Positions 42,361-53,448 of a DNA stretch of 64,000 nucleotides are shown here, piece after piece (positions within the stretch are counted from its first letter, which is position 1; every line of letters begins with the position of its first letter). Made by a program: the position numbers and the translations under genes. Under the pieces are notes generated by a model. It was not told the origin of the DNA. It did not search any database and was given only the letters and a program-made list of their open reading frames with translations. Source of the stretch: Flavobacteriaceae bacterium CG2_30_31_66 (GTDB taxonomy: Bacteria; Bacteroidota; Bacteroidia; Flavobacteriales; Flavobacteriaceae); NCBI GenBank assembly GCA_001873065.1, contig MNYM01000050.1, positions 1-64,000 on the forward strand. The letters are read 5' to 3'.

Positions 42361-45300
42361 TTGTTCAAAAGAATAGGGAAAATTTTAGGGTATTTTTTAC
42401 TCTTATTGGTATTTATTAGCATTGTTCTTTCTATTCCTTATGTTCAAACAAAAATTGGAGGTTATTTTACTGAAAAAATAAACAGCGATTTTGGAACAAA
42501 CATAACGATTTACAAAGTTGATTTGTCATTTTTAGGAAACGTCAATTTAAAAGGTGTTAAAATCAGGGATCATCATCAAGATACACTTATTTTCGTAAAA
42601 AAACTTAACACCTCGTTACTTAATGTAAAACGAATTTTAGATAGTCAAGTAAATCTTAAAAATATTTCTTTGGATGGTGTTGATCTTCATTTAAAAACAT
42701 ATAAGGGAGAAACTAATGACAATTTAAGCATATTTATTGCACTTTTTGATGACGGAAAACCAAGAGATCCACTTACAAATCCCTTTATGTTAAAATCTTC
42801 AAATGTGTATATCAACGATTTGAATTTTAAGTTGATAGATGCAAATAATGAAAATCCTATAAAATATCAAATTTTCAATGCTGGTGGAAATTTGCAAGAT
42901 TTTTCGATTGTAGGTCCTAAATTCAAATCAAATATTAGAGGATTGTATTTTAATGATACTTTTAATCTAGAAATTACCAATTTATCGACTGATTTTACCT
43001 ATTCACTATCAGGAATGAATTTTCTCAATACCACTTTAAAAACTGAAAATTCAGTTATTTATGGTGATATCCAAATGATTTACAAAAGAGAGGATTTAGC
43101 CGACTTTAATCATAAAGTAAACATCAAAGCCAAATTTTTAGAAAGTAGTCTTGCTATTAAAGATTTGAATAAATTTTACAAAGAATTGGCAGGAAATAAT
43201 GATTTAAATTTTAGTGGAAATCTAAAAGGAACACTTAATAATTTTGGTTTAGAAAATTTCAATCTCTCTACAATTGAGGGAATTAAAATTGAAGGCGATT
43301 TGAGTTTCGTAAATGCAATTAATAGCGAAAATGGGTTTGTTTTTGAAGGTGATTTTAAAAATTTAACTGCCACTCAAAAAGAATTAAAAAGCATTTTGCC
43401 CAATTTACTAGGAAAAACAATGCCTTCTACATTTGATAAATTAGGACAGTTTAATTTGAAAGGAACTATCAGAGCAACACCAAGTCAAATTGATGCGAAT
43501 GTTGATTTAACCTCAAAAATCGGAGGAGCAAGTGCAGATTTGCAGATTGCCAACGTGGACAACATTGATTATGCGAAATATTTTGGAACCATTGCATTGA
43601 AAGAGTTCAATTTAGGTTCTTTAATTGGAGATGCAACTTTTGGAAAAATTTCGTTAAACGGCGATGTCAACGGAAGTGGATTTCGATTGGACAATATCAA
43701 TACAAAATTTGTCGGAAAAGTTTCTCAAATGGTTTTTAAAGGATATAATTACAAAAACATCACCGCCAATGGTTTGTATCAAAACAATAATTTCGATGGT
43801 GTTTTGGCTATTGATGATCAGAACTTTAAAATGAAGTTTAAGGGTTTGGCAAATTTATCATCAAAAGTAAATAAATTCGATTTTAAAACTGAAATTTTTC
43901 ACTTAGACCTGAAAAAAACTAATCTTTTTTCAAGAGACAGTATTGCCAAATTAAGAGGAATTATTGAAATTGACGTCGAAGGAAATAATTTTGATGACAT
44001 TGTTGGGAAAGCTACTTTTAAAAATGTTTTTTATACCAATGAAAAGAAAGAATACAGTTTTAGAGAATTTACAGTTATTTCATCTGTCAAAGATTCTATC
44101 AAAAGGATTGAAGTAAATTCTGATGACATTGCAAATGGCTATTTGACCGGAAAATTCTCTTTTTCTGAAATTGTTCAAGTTTCTCAAAACGCACTTGGAA
44201 GTATTTATAATAATTACGAACCGTATAAAGTTGCTCCAAATCAATATCTTGACTTTAATTTTACTATTTACAACCAAATTGTAAGTGTTTTTTTTCCTGA
44301 AGTCACTATTGACAATAACACCAAAATCAGAGGCAAAATTCAATCAAATAAAAATCAGTTAAAACTCACGGCTTCATCGCCAAGAATTGATGCGTATGGC
44401 AATGAATTAAAAGATATTTTATTGCGAACAGACAACCAAAATCCGTTGTATAATTCGCATTTAACAGCCTCAGAAGTAAACACGAAATACTATAATATTT
44501 CAAAATTAAATCTATTAAACAGAACCGAAAATGACACCTTGTTTTTTAAATCTGAATTTAATGGTGGTGATAAAAATAAAGAAGATTTTAACTTAGATTT
44601 TTTCTATACAATCAACAAAGAAAAAAAGTCGGTTGTTGGATTTGAAAAATCAACATTTGTGTTTAAAAATACCTCATGGAACATCATTCCTGATGAGAAA
44701 AATGTCGATAAAATTACTTTTGATTTGAAAAATGATGTGTTTGATTTTAGCCAATTTAAAGTAATTTCTGGAGAACAAAAAATTGAGTTTACAGGAAGTT
44801 TAAAAGGTCAAGATGATATTTATTTATTGGCCGATTTCACGAAGGTAAATTTAGAGAGTTTTTTACCAAAAATAGATAGCTTATCGGTCAAAGGAAAGGT
44901 AACAGGTCATCTCGATTTCATTAAAAAAGACGAAGTTTACAATCCTGAGGCAATTTTATTGATTAAGGATTTTGAAGTTAATAAGTTCAAACAAGGTGAA
45001 TTGGCAATCAATATCAAAGGAAATAATTCTTATCAAAAATATAGTGTTGATATGTCTATCAGCAATGAAAAAGTAAGAAGTATTGGCGCAATTGGTAGTA
45101 TAGATTTTTCTGATAAAAAACCGCTGATTGATTTGGAGGTTTTCATGGAAGATTACACATTAGATGCATTTAGTCCTTTAGGTCAGGACGTAATTTCGTC
45201 TTTGCGAGGCAGTGTTTCAGGGAATTTTACGATGAGAGGATTTCTTGGAAACCCAGAGATGGAGGGTATTCTTCGACTAAAAAATGCAGGTTTAAAATTT

Positions 45301-46818
45301 CCTTATTTGAATGTTGACTATGATTTTGAGGGCGAATCAATAATCTCATTATTAGAGCAATCATTTATTTTGGAAGATTTGAAAATATTTGATACCAAAT
45401 ACAAAACTAGAGGAATTTTAAGTGGCAATATTTCTCATAGAAATTTTGAGCAATGGTTTTTAGATTTGGAAATTTCTACTAAAAATTTATTGGTTTTAGA
45501 TAAAATAAATTCAGAAGAAGCTCTTTTTTATGGAACAGCTTTCATGGACGGAACCGCTTCAATCTCTGGTTTGACAGATCAACTAAGTATTGAAGTAAAC
45601 GCAAAAACAAATCCAAAAACTACTTTTGTAGTTCCTTTAAAAGACATTGAAACGGTAGATAATTTTAAGCTAATCCATTTTAAATCAGATGCTTTAAAGA
45701 TTGAAGAAAAGCAACGTGAACTTGCAGAAGATGCCATGAAAGGATTGTCTTTAGATATCAATTTAGAAGTTACAAAAGATGCAGAAGCTCAAATCGTGAT
45801 TGATGAAGTTTATGGAAGTAAATTAACGGGAAGAGGTTCTGGAGATTTGCAAATTCGTATCAATACAAGAGGAATGTTCAATATGTTTGGAGATTTTACC
45901 ATTGATAATGGAGTGTATGATTTTAAATATGGAGGCATCATCAACAAACCTTTTATTATCCAAAAAGGAGGGACCATCTCTTGGAATGGAAATCCTTATG
46001 AAGCCATTTTAGATGTAACAGCTATTTACAAAGCCAAAGCAAATCCAGGAGTGCTTTTAGAAAATTTCAACTCAACAAGAAAAGAAGATATTGATTTGGT
46101 TACGCGAATTTCTGGGGGATTGTTTAGTTCAAAACAAGAGTTAGACATTAAATTAACCAATGTTGATCCAACAATTGCCAACGAGTTAGAATTTATTTTG
46201 AATGATAATAACATCAATGAAAAAACGACACAGTTCATTTCACTGCTGGCATTTGGCACTTTTAGAAATCCTGACCGTGTTAGTTTTGATGTGAATAACA
46301 CACTTTCAGGAACAGCTTCAAGTGCGATTGCAGCTGCATTTTCGAGTTTATTGAATAGTCCTGATAGTAAATTTCAATTTGGAGTTGATTATACACAAGG
46401 CGATAGAGGTAATAATTTGAATAGATTAATTATTGACAATCAAGTAGATGTGTCTTTTAGCACTCAACTTAATGACAGAATTATTATCAATGGAGAAATT
46501 GGGGTTCCAGTAGGCGCTCAAACCCAATCAGGAGTAATTGGCGAGGTAAAAGTTGAATTTTTATTAAACAAAGAAGGAAATTTAAGAGTGGTTATTTTTA
46601 ACCGCCAAAATGAAATACAATATTCAACAGACGAAATAGGGTACACTCAAGGAGTTGCTTTGACTTATCAAGTGAATTTTAATAATTTAAATGATTTGAT
46701 TACAAAATTGCGAAGAAGATTAAAATCTAATAACAAAGAAGCGGTTGAGGAAAAAAATAAAATCAACAAAAAAATAAAATCAGATTTAAAAAATCTAGAC
46801 AATAATTCCGGAGATTAA
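42361..46818 (+). CDS. tamB: TamB-like envelope lipid/assembly protein
   Basis: A protein of about 1485 residues. One N-terminal membrane helix (KILGYFLLLLVFISIVLSI) anchors it to the inner membrane; the rest is a very long stretch of short beta strands (AsmA/TamB-like), ending in the DUF490/TamB C-terminal domain (about the last 450 residues, containing GDFTIDNGVYDFKYGGIINKPF). TamB spans the periplasm and is linked to outer-membrane protein insertion and phospholipid transport. No ATG precedes the membrane helix after the predicted transcript start; I use TTG at 42361, with an ATT at 42349 possible. No partner tamA/bamA gene adjoins. Confidence 0.9.
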   Translation: MFKRIGKILGYFLLLLVFISIVLSIPYVQTKIGGYFTEKINSDFGTNITIYKVDLSFLGNVNLKGVKIRDHHQDTLIFVKKLNTSLLNVKRILDSQVNLKNISLDGVDLHLKTYKGETNDNLSIFIALFDDGKPRDPLTNPFMLKSSNVYINDLNFKLIDANNENPIKYQIFNAGGNLQDFSIVGPKFKSNIRGLYFNDTFNLEITNLSTDFTYSLSGMNFLNTTLKTENSVIYGDIQMIYKREDLADFNHKVNIKAKFLESSLAIKDLNKFYKELAGNNDLNFSGNLKGTLNNFGLENFNLSTIEGIKIEGDLSFVNAINSENGFVFEGDFKNLTATQKELKSILPNLLGKTMPSTFDKLGQFNLKGTIRATPSQIDANVDLTSKIGGASADLQIANVDNIDYAKYFGTIALKEFNLGSLIGDATFGKISLNGDVNGSGFRLDNINTKFVGKVSQMVFKGYNYKNITANGLYQNNNFDGVLAIDDQNFKMKFKGLANLSSKVNKFDFKTEIFHLDLKKTNLFSRDSIAKLRGIIEIDVEGNNFDDIVGKATFKNVFYTNEKKEYSFREFTVISSVKDSIKRIEVNSDDIANGYLTGKFSFSEIVQVSQNALGSIYNNYEPYKVAPNQYLDFNFTIYNQIVSVFFPEVTIDNNTKIRGKIQSNKNQLKLTASSPRIDAYGNELKDILLRTDNQNPLYNSHLTASEVNTKYYNISKLNLLNRTENDTLFFKSEFNGGDKNKEDFNLDFFYTINKEKKSVVGFEKSTFVFKNTSWNIIPDEKNVDKITFDLKNDVFDFSQFKVISGEQKIEFTGSLKGQDDIYLLADFTKVNLESFLPKIDSLSVKGKVTGHLDFIKKDEVYNPEAILLIKDFEVNKFKQGELAINIKGNNSYQKYSVDMSISNEKVRSIGAIGSIDFSDKKPLIDLEVFMEDYTLDAFSPLGQDVISSLRGSVSGNFTMRGFLGNPEMEGILRLKNAGLKFPYLNVDYDFEGESIISLLEQSFILEDLKIFDTKYKTRGILSGNISHRNFEQWFLDLEISTKNLLVLDKINSEEALFYGTAFMDGTASISGLTDQLSIEVNAKTNPKTTFVVPLKDIETVDNFKLIHFKSDALKIEEKQRELAEDAMKGLSLDINLEVTKDAEAQIVIDEVYGSKLTGRGSGDLQIRINTRGMFNMFGDFTIDNGVYDFKYGGIINKPFIIQKGGTISWNGNPYEAILDVTAIYKAKANPGVLLENFNSTRKEDIDLVTRISGGLFSSKQELDIKLTNVDPTIANELEFILNDNNINEKTTQFISLLAFGTFRNPDRVSFDVNNTLSGTASSAIAAAFSSLLNSPDSKFQFGVDYTQGDRGNNLNRLIIDNQVDVSFSTQLNDRIIINGEIGVPVGAQTQSGVIGEVKVEFLLNKEGNLRVVIFNRQNEIQYSTDEIGYTQGVALTYQVNFNNLNDLITKLRRRLKSNNKEAVEEKNKINKKIKSDLKNLDNNSGD

Positions 46819-46959
46819 AAAAATATTTCTTTAATATTTATGTTTTTTTAGTTTAAAAAAATACTTTTTTCTAATAAAACGAAGGATTCAAGTCTAAAAC
46901 GATTTCGTATTTTTTTTAGTCAAAATCATTTAAAAACAGTAATTTTACGATATAAAATA

Positions 46960-47943
46960 ATGATAAAAATGAAACGAATTGGTGTGATGACATCAGGTGG
47001 TGATTCTCCTGGAATGAACGCTGCAATCAGAGCTGTTGTAAGAACATGCGCTTATCACAAAATAGAATGTGTAGGAATTTACCACGGATATCAAGGAATG
47101 ATTGCTGGAGATTTTATTGAGTTAAATGCAAGAAGTGTAAAGGGAATCATCAATAAAGGAGGAACCTTTTTGAAATCGGCAAGATCAAAAGAGTTTATGA
47201 CCAAAGAAGGCAGACAAAAAGCTTTTAATAATTTAAAAGCTGCACATATTGATGGTTTGGTAGCCATTGGTGGTGATGGTACTTTCACAGGAGCAATTAT
47301 TTTTAACAAAGAATTTAATTTTCCAACAATAGGGATTCCTGGTACAATTGACAATGACATTGCTGGAACTTCACACACTTTAGGTTATGATACTGCTTTA
47401 AATACAGTTGTTGATGCTATTGACAAAATTAGAGATACTGCAAGTTCTCATGACCGATTATTTTTTGTTGAAGTTATGGGAAGAGATGCAGGACACATCG
47501 CATTAAATGTTGGTATTGGAGCGGGTGCAGAAGAAATTTTGATACCTGAAGAAAATCTTGGTTTAGAGAGATTGTTAGAATCTTTAGAAAAAAGTAAACA
47601 ATCAGGCAAAGCCTCAAGTATTGTGATTGTTGCTGAAGGTGACAAATCAGGTAAAAATGTTTTTGAGCTGAAAGATTATATCGATGAAAATCTTCCTGAA
47701 TACGATGTGAGAGTTTCCGTTTTAGGACATTTACAAAGAGGTGGTAGTCCATCTTGTTTTGACAGAGTTTTGGCAAGTAGAATGGGAGTAAAAGCTGTTG
47801 AATCTTTGATGGAAGGAAAATCAAATTTAATGGTTGGATTATTGAATGATCAAATTGCATTAACACCTCTTGAACAAGCAATTAAGGGTCAATCAAAAAT
47901 TGACAAAGAATTAATAAGAGTATCAGACATAATGTCTGTTTAA
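46960..47943 (+). CDS. pfkA: ATP-dependent 6-phosphofructokinase
   Basis: A 327-residue PfkA of the bacterial ATP type. VMTSGGDSPGMNAAIR forms the ATP loop, GGDGTFTGA the Walker-like phosphate site with the Gly-Asp-Gly typical of ATP use, and PGTIDNDIAGT the catalytic Asp loop. Further sites are EVMGRDAGHIAL and LGHLQRGGSPSCFDR. It phosphorylates fructose 6-phosphate, committing carbon to glycolysis. Two ATGs (46960, 46969) are possible. gap follows after 17 bases, an apparent two-gene glycolysis operon. Confidence 0.95.
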   Translation: MIKMKRIGVMTSGGDSPGMNAAIRAVVRTCAYHKIECVGIYHGYQGMIAGDFIELNARSVKGIINKGGTFLKSARSKEFMTKEGRQKAFNNLKAAHIDGLVAIGGDGTFTGAIIFNKEFNFPTIGIPGTIDNDIAGTSHTLGYDTALNTVVDAIDKIRDTASSHDRLFFVEVMGRDAGHIALNVGIGAGAEEILIPEENLGLERLLESLEKSKQSGKASSIVIVAEGDKSGKNVFELKDYIDENLPEYDVRVSVLGHLQRGGSPSCFDRVLASRMGVKAVESLMEGKSNLMVGLLNDQIALTPLEQAIKGQSKIDKELIRVSDIMSV

Positions 47944-47948
47944 ATTAA

Positions 47949-48959
<1,011 letters not shown>

Positions 48960-48982
48960 TATTTAATTAATCTTACAAAAAC

Positions 48983-49012
48983 AAAAAACCTGATAGAAAT
49001 ATCAGGTTTTTT
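48983..49012. terminator. bidirectional terminator
   Basis: A 13-bp perfect stem (AAAAAACCTGATA and complement) with a 4-base GAAA loop has A and T runs on opposite sides. It separates gap from the convergent ridA gene and can serve both. Confidence 0.85.
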
Positions 49013-49018
49013 TTATGC

Positions 49019-49399
49019 TTATTTGATAGCGATCATGCTAATTTCTACATTCACTGATTTTGGCAATTTGGCAACTTCTACAGTTTCTCTTGCGGGTGCA
49101 GTTTCTTCGTTAAAATATTTTGAATATACTGAGTTTATAGCACTAAAGTTATTCATGTCTGAAATAAAAATGGTTGTTTTTACAACGTTTTCAAAAGTCA
49201 TTTCAGCAGCTTCCAAAACAGCTTTCATGTTTTCCATAACTTGTGTGGTTTCTGTAGTAATGTCTTCTAAAACCAATTCTCCATTTGTTGGATTAATGGC
49301 AATTTGACCTGAAGTATATAATGTATTTTCGCTTAAAATTGCTTGATTATAGGGGCCAATTGGTGCAGGTGCTTTGTCGGTTTTGATGATTTTTTTCAT
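49019..49399 (-). CDS. ridA: RidA family enamine/imine deaminase
   Basis: A 126-residue RidA (YjgF/YER057c/UK114) protein. Hallmarks are the opening APAPIGPYNQA, YTSGQIAINP, and the C-terminal substrate Arg in ETAPARETVEVAKLP followed by VEISMIAI. RidA hydrolyses reactive 2-aminoacrylate and related imines made by PLP enzymes, acting as a cytoplasmic trimer. Length is standard. It lies 70 bases downstream of the lptD gene on the same strand; co-transcription is possible but the functions differ. Confidence 0.95.
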   Translation of the reverse strand: MKKIIKTDKAPAPIGPYNQAILSENTLYTSGQIAINPTNGELVLEDITTETTQVMENMKAVLEAAEMTFENVVKTTIFISDMNNFSAINSVYSKYFNEETAPARETVEVAKLPKSVNVEISMIAIK

Positions 49400-49469
49400 G
49401 GATTTGAGTTATAGTAGTTAAAAGTTTAAATGTTTCTAATTTTTAAGTTTGAAATTCAACTAAAAACTT

Positions 49470-52178
49470 CTAAAAAAGCCTCCTGTCTGGTGGTTTGTTT
49501 TTATCCCATTTCAAATCAGCTAACATAGAAGATTTTACACCAATAAAAAACGTATAGGATGAGTTTGCTCCAAAAGGAACCCAGTTAAAATTAAATTGCC
49601 AACTGTCTAAATCTCTAGAAAAATTAAATCTTGAAAATGAAAATGCGCCATTTTTAATGTCATATCCTGATGAATAGCCAATTTTCCATTTTGGTGTTAA
49701 TTCAATATTTCCACTAAATCCAACTGTATGAACTCCGATTACACCTGGCTCAACGCCATTATTTGTATAATTGGCAGCATAAACCAAACTTAATGTCCAT
49801 GGAATTTTAGCTTTGTAAAGTTCCGTTTCAACTGGTTCTTTTTTCTCATTGGTTTTATTTTGTCTTCCAAATCTATTGGTTGGATCGATATCTGCACCCA
49901 TCGTATCAGTTGGATTATTGGCACCATTTCCACTTTTACTTTCAGTTTCACCTTTCTTTTTATTTTTTTCAAAATCAGTACTTGATATTGAATAATTCAT
50001 AGTCATATTTGCATTAGTCAGCCTGAAAATACTTGGATTAAATTTATTAATCCTTTGACCAGTTTCATTCACTTGATAAGGGTCTAACGAACCACTTAAA
50101 TTCAATGCTAATTTATCTTTAAACAAACGTGTTCCAGCACTAAAAGAAACATTTGACCATCGCAAGCTATCAGCAGCAATATTGTATGAACTACTAAAAT
50201 TTAAGTTATTTAAAAGCATGATTTTTTCATCTTCTTTTTCACTGTCAGCATCTTTTGGGGCTAACTTTGCTTCTAAAACGTTGTTTAGAGAAATTCCTAT
50301 TGAATTGCTCAATCCTGAAGATGGTGTACCATAAATTCCTTGGTCAAAAACGGTGTATTCTTGAAAATCTAAAGGATTTACACTTTGTTGCACTTTTTGA
50401 ATATAATTATCTCTAAAATCTGGTCTGTAACTGTAGGAGATACTTGGTCTTAAAGTATGTCTTATTGCTTTTAAACGGCCTTTTTTAAAAGAGAAATTAC
50501 CATAAATATTTGTTGCCAAACTCACACCAATATTATATTCTCTAAAACTTTTAAATCCTCGTAAAGTATCAGTCACTACCACATTTCTTGTGGCATCATA
50601 GTCTTTTTGGATATAGTCAAATTGCCAAACTTCTTCATAATTGGCACTTGGTGAAAGTGTAAAATATTTAAACGCTTTGATATTGGTGTTAGTTGATGTT
50701 TTATGCTGAATTCCTGCTCTCGCCGTTTCAAACATTTTGCTTGTAAAAAATTCAGCATCATTAGTATTAATCAAATACTGACCTTGCATATTGTAATTGA
50801 AACCCATTTTTTGAATCGGATTTTTCTGAACGCCATCTTTTCCAGCGAAAGGATAAATTCTATCCATATTCAGGGTCAAAGAAGGCAAAGTCATGGTAAT
50901 ACTTTGTGTGTTTGTGTTTTGTTGATGTGAAGCAGTCACAGCCATGTTAAATGGTGTTCCAACAAAAGTTTTGCTGTAGTTTATAGATGAATTAAAAGTG
51001 TTATTTTGAGTTAGAGCTACATTAAATTGATTCAAAGATTCTCTAAAAAAACGGCTACTTCCCAAGTTTACGGATGCTGAAAATCGTGAATTTGGACTGG
51101 CTTTCGAATCTTGATTATGATTCCATCTGATGTTAAAATTATTTGATTTTGAAAAATTATCAAATCCACGAATTCCATTGACGATATTTTCGAAATTGAG
51201 ACTGAAAACTCCATTAAATTTATAACGTTTGTTATAATTTGACGAAATTCTTGCTCCCCAACTCCCGTTAGAATATGCATCACCCAAAACAGTCAAATCC
51301 ATATAATCACTGATGGCAAAATAATATCCACCATTTTGAAAACCTATGCCTCTTGCACTGCTTCCTGTATCAAATGCAGGAATTAAAAAACCTGACATAC
51401 TTGTTTCAGTCATTGGAAAATAAGCAAAAGGTAAAAATAGTGGTGTTGGAACATCAGCCAAAACCAAATTACTTGCGCCTACAATAATCTTTTTTCCAGG
51501 CACTAATTTTGCTTTGTTTGTGGCAATATAATAATCAGGAATCTCCTTATCTGAAGTTGTAAAACGTATTTTTCGGATATAAACGGTAGAATCATTTTCT
51601 CTTTTAGTTTTTTCACCATACGTGTACATTTCTCCTTGTTGGGTTTTTAAACCGTAAATAATGGCGCGTTTGCTTTTAAAGTTATAAATAATAGAATCTT
51701 GTTCAGATTCTTGATTTCCTTGTTTAAAAACAGGTCTTTGTTTGTATCCTGTACTGTCAATAATTCCTTTAGCGAAAAGCGAATTTTTTTTATAATCTAT
51801 GACAATTATTCCTGATTTTAAGTCAATATCAGTATAAGTAATATTTGCTTCGTTGTATAAGATAACTGTTTTATTTTTAGCATTTTGAATCGTATAATCA
51901 GTGGCAATATGCGTAATAATATCTTCAATAACTTCTTTTTTCTTTAAAGAATCTTTTGATATCGAATCTTTTTTATTTACTAAAAGAGAATCTTTAAAAA
52001 TAGTGTCTTTTTTATTTAATAACAAAGAATCTTTTTTTAATATATTTTTGGGAGAAATAGAGTCTATTTTCCCAATAGGAATTAGGGTTTTTTTAGAAGA
52101 TTTTATATCTTGCGCAAAGCATAACTTTATGAAAAAGAAAGCAAGAAATAAAAGTGTGTAAGATAGGTTTGATTGCAA
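49470..52178 (-). CDS. lptD: LPS assembly protein LptD (Bacteroidota type)
   Basis: About 902 residues. An N-terminal hydrophobic stretch (LLFLAFFFIKLCFAQ) acts as signal peptide; a Ser/Lys/Asp-rich linker with DSLLVNKKDS repeats follows; then an LptA/OstA-like strand domain (ILYNEANITYTDIDLKSGIIVIDY) and a large C-terminal beta-barrel. LptD inserts LPS into the outer leaflet together with LptE. The Bacteroidota form lacks obvious conserved disulfide cysteines. No ATG precedes the signal peptide: the frame opens after a stop about 24 bases upstream and the usable codon is TTG at 52178. A -7-like TAGCTTTG overlaps it, so the start is uncertain. Confidence 0.85.
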   Translation of the reverse strand: MQSNLSYTLLFLAFFFIKLCFAQDIKSSKKTLIPIGKIDSISPKNILKKDSLLLNKKDTIFKDSLLVNKKDSISKDSLKKKEVIEDIITHIATDYTIQNAKNKTVILYNEANITYTDIDLKSGIIVIDYKKNSLFAKGIIDSTGYKQRPVFKQGNQESEQDSIIYNFKSKRAIIYGLKTQQGEMYTYGEKTKRENDSTVYIRKIRFTTSDKEIPDYYIATNKAKLVPGKKIIVGASNLVLADVPTPLFLPFAYFPMTETSMSGFLIPAFDTGSSARGIGFQNGGYYFAISDYMDLTVLGDAYSNGSWGARISSNYNKRYKFNGVFSLNFENIVNGIRGFDNFSKSNNFNIRWNHNQDSKASPNSRFSASVNLGSSRFFRESLNQFNVALTQNNTFNSSINYSKTFVGTPFNMAVTASHQQNTNTQSITMTLPSLTLNMDRIYPFAGKDGVQKNPIQKMGFNYNMQGQYLINTNDAEFFTSKMFETARAGIQHKTSTNTNIKAFKYFTLSPSANYEEVWQFDYIQKDYDATRNVVVTDTLRGFKSFREYNIGVSLATNIYGNFSFKKGRLKAIRHTLRPSISYSYRPDFRDNYIQKVQQSVNPLDFQEYTVFDQGIYGTPSSGLSNSIGISLNNVLEAKLAPKDADSEKEDEKIMLLNNLNFSSSYNIAADSLRWSNVSFSAGTRLFKDKLALNLSGSLDPYQVNETGQRINKFNPSIFRLTNANMTMNYSISSTDFEKNKKKGETESKSGNGANNPTDTMGADIDPTNRFGRQNKTNEKKEPVETELYKAKIPWTLSLVYAANYTNNGVEPGVIGVHTVGFSGNIELTPKWKIGYSSGYDIKNGAFSFSRFNFSRDLDSWQFNFNWVPFGANSSYTFFIGVKSSMLADLKWDKNKPPDRRLF

Positions 52179-52268
52179 AGCTATAAATACTATTTTTGTA
52201 TTAAATTAAAATTGGCTTCATATTTGGTCATTCAAATTACCGCCGTCAAAATTAGTTAAATTTTATTC

Positions 52269-53393
52269 ATGAACTTTTTGCAAAATCATAAATTTATATT
52301 GAATTCAAAGAACTTGTTTTTTTTAACATTTTCAATGATTTTTTTTATATTTTTTTTGCCTTCTGTTTTTTCACAAAAAACATATACAATCGTCCTTGAT
52401 GCGGGTCATGGTGGTAAAGATCCCGGAAATTCAAAATATGGATTTATTGAGAAAGATATCGCACTTAGTACTACTTTGGAGGTTGGCAAAGAACTCGAAA
52501 AACAAGACTATTTCAAAGTCATTTATACTAGAAATGAAGATGTTTTTATTGATTTATGGAAAAGAGGTGCTATTGCTAATGATGCAAAAGCAACACTTTT
52601 TGTCTCCATTCACTGTGATTCTCACACCAATGATGCTCATGGAGCTGGAACTTTCGTATTAGGTTTGAGAGGAAATAAGAAAAACTTTGAAATCGCAAAA
52701 CGAGAGAATGCTGTAATTCTCATGGAAGACAATTATGAGAAAAGATATGAAGGTTTTGACTCAAATTCAGCTGAATCTGTCATTGGACTGTCTCTTTTAC
52801 AAGAGGAAAATCTTGACAAAAGTCTAGAAATAGCCAATTTAATTCAACAAAATTTTACTGAAAAATTAAATCGGCTGAACAGAAAAGTAAAACAAGACAA
52901 TTTTCAGGTTTTGAGAGAAACCATCATGCCAAGTGTTTTAGTTGAGTTGGGTTTCTTGACCTACAAACCTGAAGGAGCTTACTTGAACTCAAGAACAGGA
53001 CAAATGCAAATGGGAAAAGCTATCGCAAATGCAATCAAAGACTATGTGAATCATCTAAGATTAAATACTGTTAAAGAAGAGAAATTCACTAAAGATAATA
53101 TAATAAACGATAATAACATACCGACCAATATTAATGAAATTGAATTTAAAATTCAAATTGCCTCAGGCAAAAACAAAATTGAACCACAACCTTATAACTT
53201 TAAAGGGTTAAAAAACATTGAGATAAAGAAAGTTGGTAGTTTTTTTAAATACTATTATGGTGCTACAACGAGATATAGTGAAGCCTTAGAGCACCTAAAA
53301 GAAGTAAAAAATGTTGGGTTTGATACCGCTTTTATTGTGGCATTCAAAAACAACGAAAAAATTTCAATTACCGAATCAATGAAAATGCAATAA
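52269..53393 (+). CDS. N-acetylmuramoyl-L-alanine amidase
   Basis: A 374-residue secreted Amidase_3 enzyme that cleaves the bond between MurNAc and the peptide stem during cell separation or wall turnover. The signal peptide runs to about residue 35 (PSVFSQ). Zinc ligands are His47 (LDAGHGGKDPG), Glu61 and His115 (VSIHCDSHT); the catalytic Glu226 is in VLVELGFLT. The C-terminal 100 residues (EFKIQIASGKNKIE... to the end) resemble a SPOR-like peptidoglycan-binding region. It heads a rightward run of twelve genes and is divergent from lptD. Confidence 0.92.
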   Translation: MNFLQNHKFILNSKNLFFLTFSMIFFIFFLPSVFSQKTYTIVLDAGHGGKDPGNSKYGFIEKDIALSTTLEVGKELEKQDYFKVIYTRNEDVFIDLWKRGAIANDAKATLFVSIHCDSHTNDAHGAGTFVLGLRGNKKNFEIAKRENAVILMEDNYEKRYEGFDSNSAESVIGLSLLQEENLDKSLEIANLIQQNFTEKLNRLNRKVKQDNFQVLRETIMPSVLVELGFLTYKPEGAYLNSRTGQMQMGKAIANAIKDYVNHLRLNTVKEEKFTKDNIINDNNIPTNINEIEFKIQIASGKNKIEPQPYNFKGLKNIEIKKVGSFFKYYYGATTRYSEALEHLKEVKNVGFDTAFIVAFKNNEKISITESMKMQ

Positions 53394-53448
53394 ATAGGCA
53401 TCGTTTCTACCAAAAATTATTAGTAATATTGTGATAAAATTTTAATAT

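Noticed and set aside
47474..47881. 135-codon minus-strand frame inside pfkA
   Set aside because: It is fully antisense to a well-conserved enzyme and has a low-complexity Leu/Gln/His-rich translation with no family resemblance.
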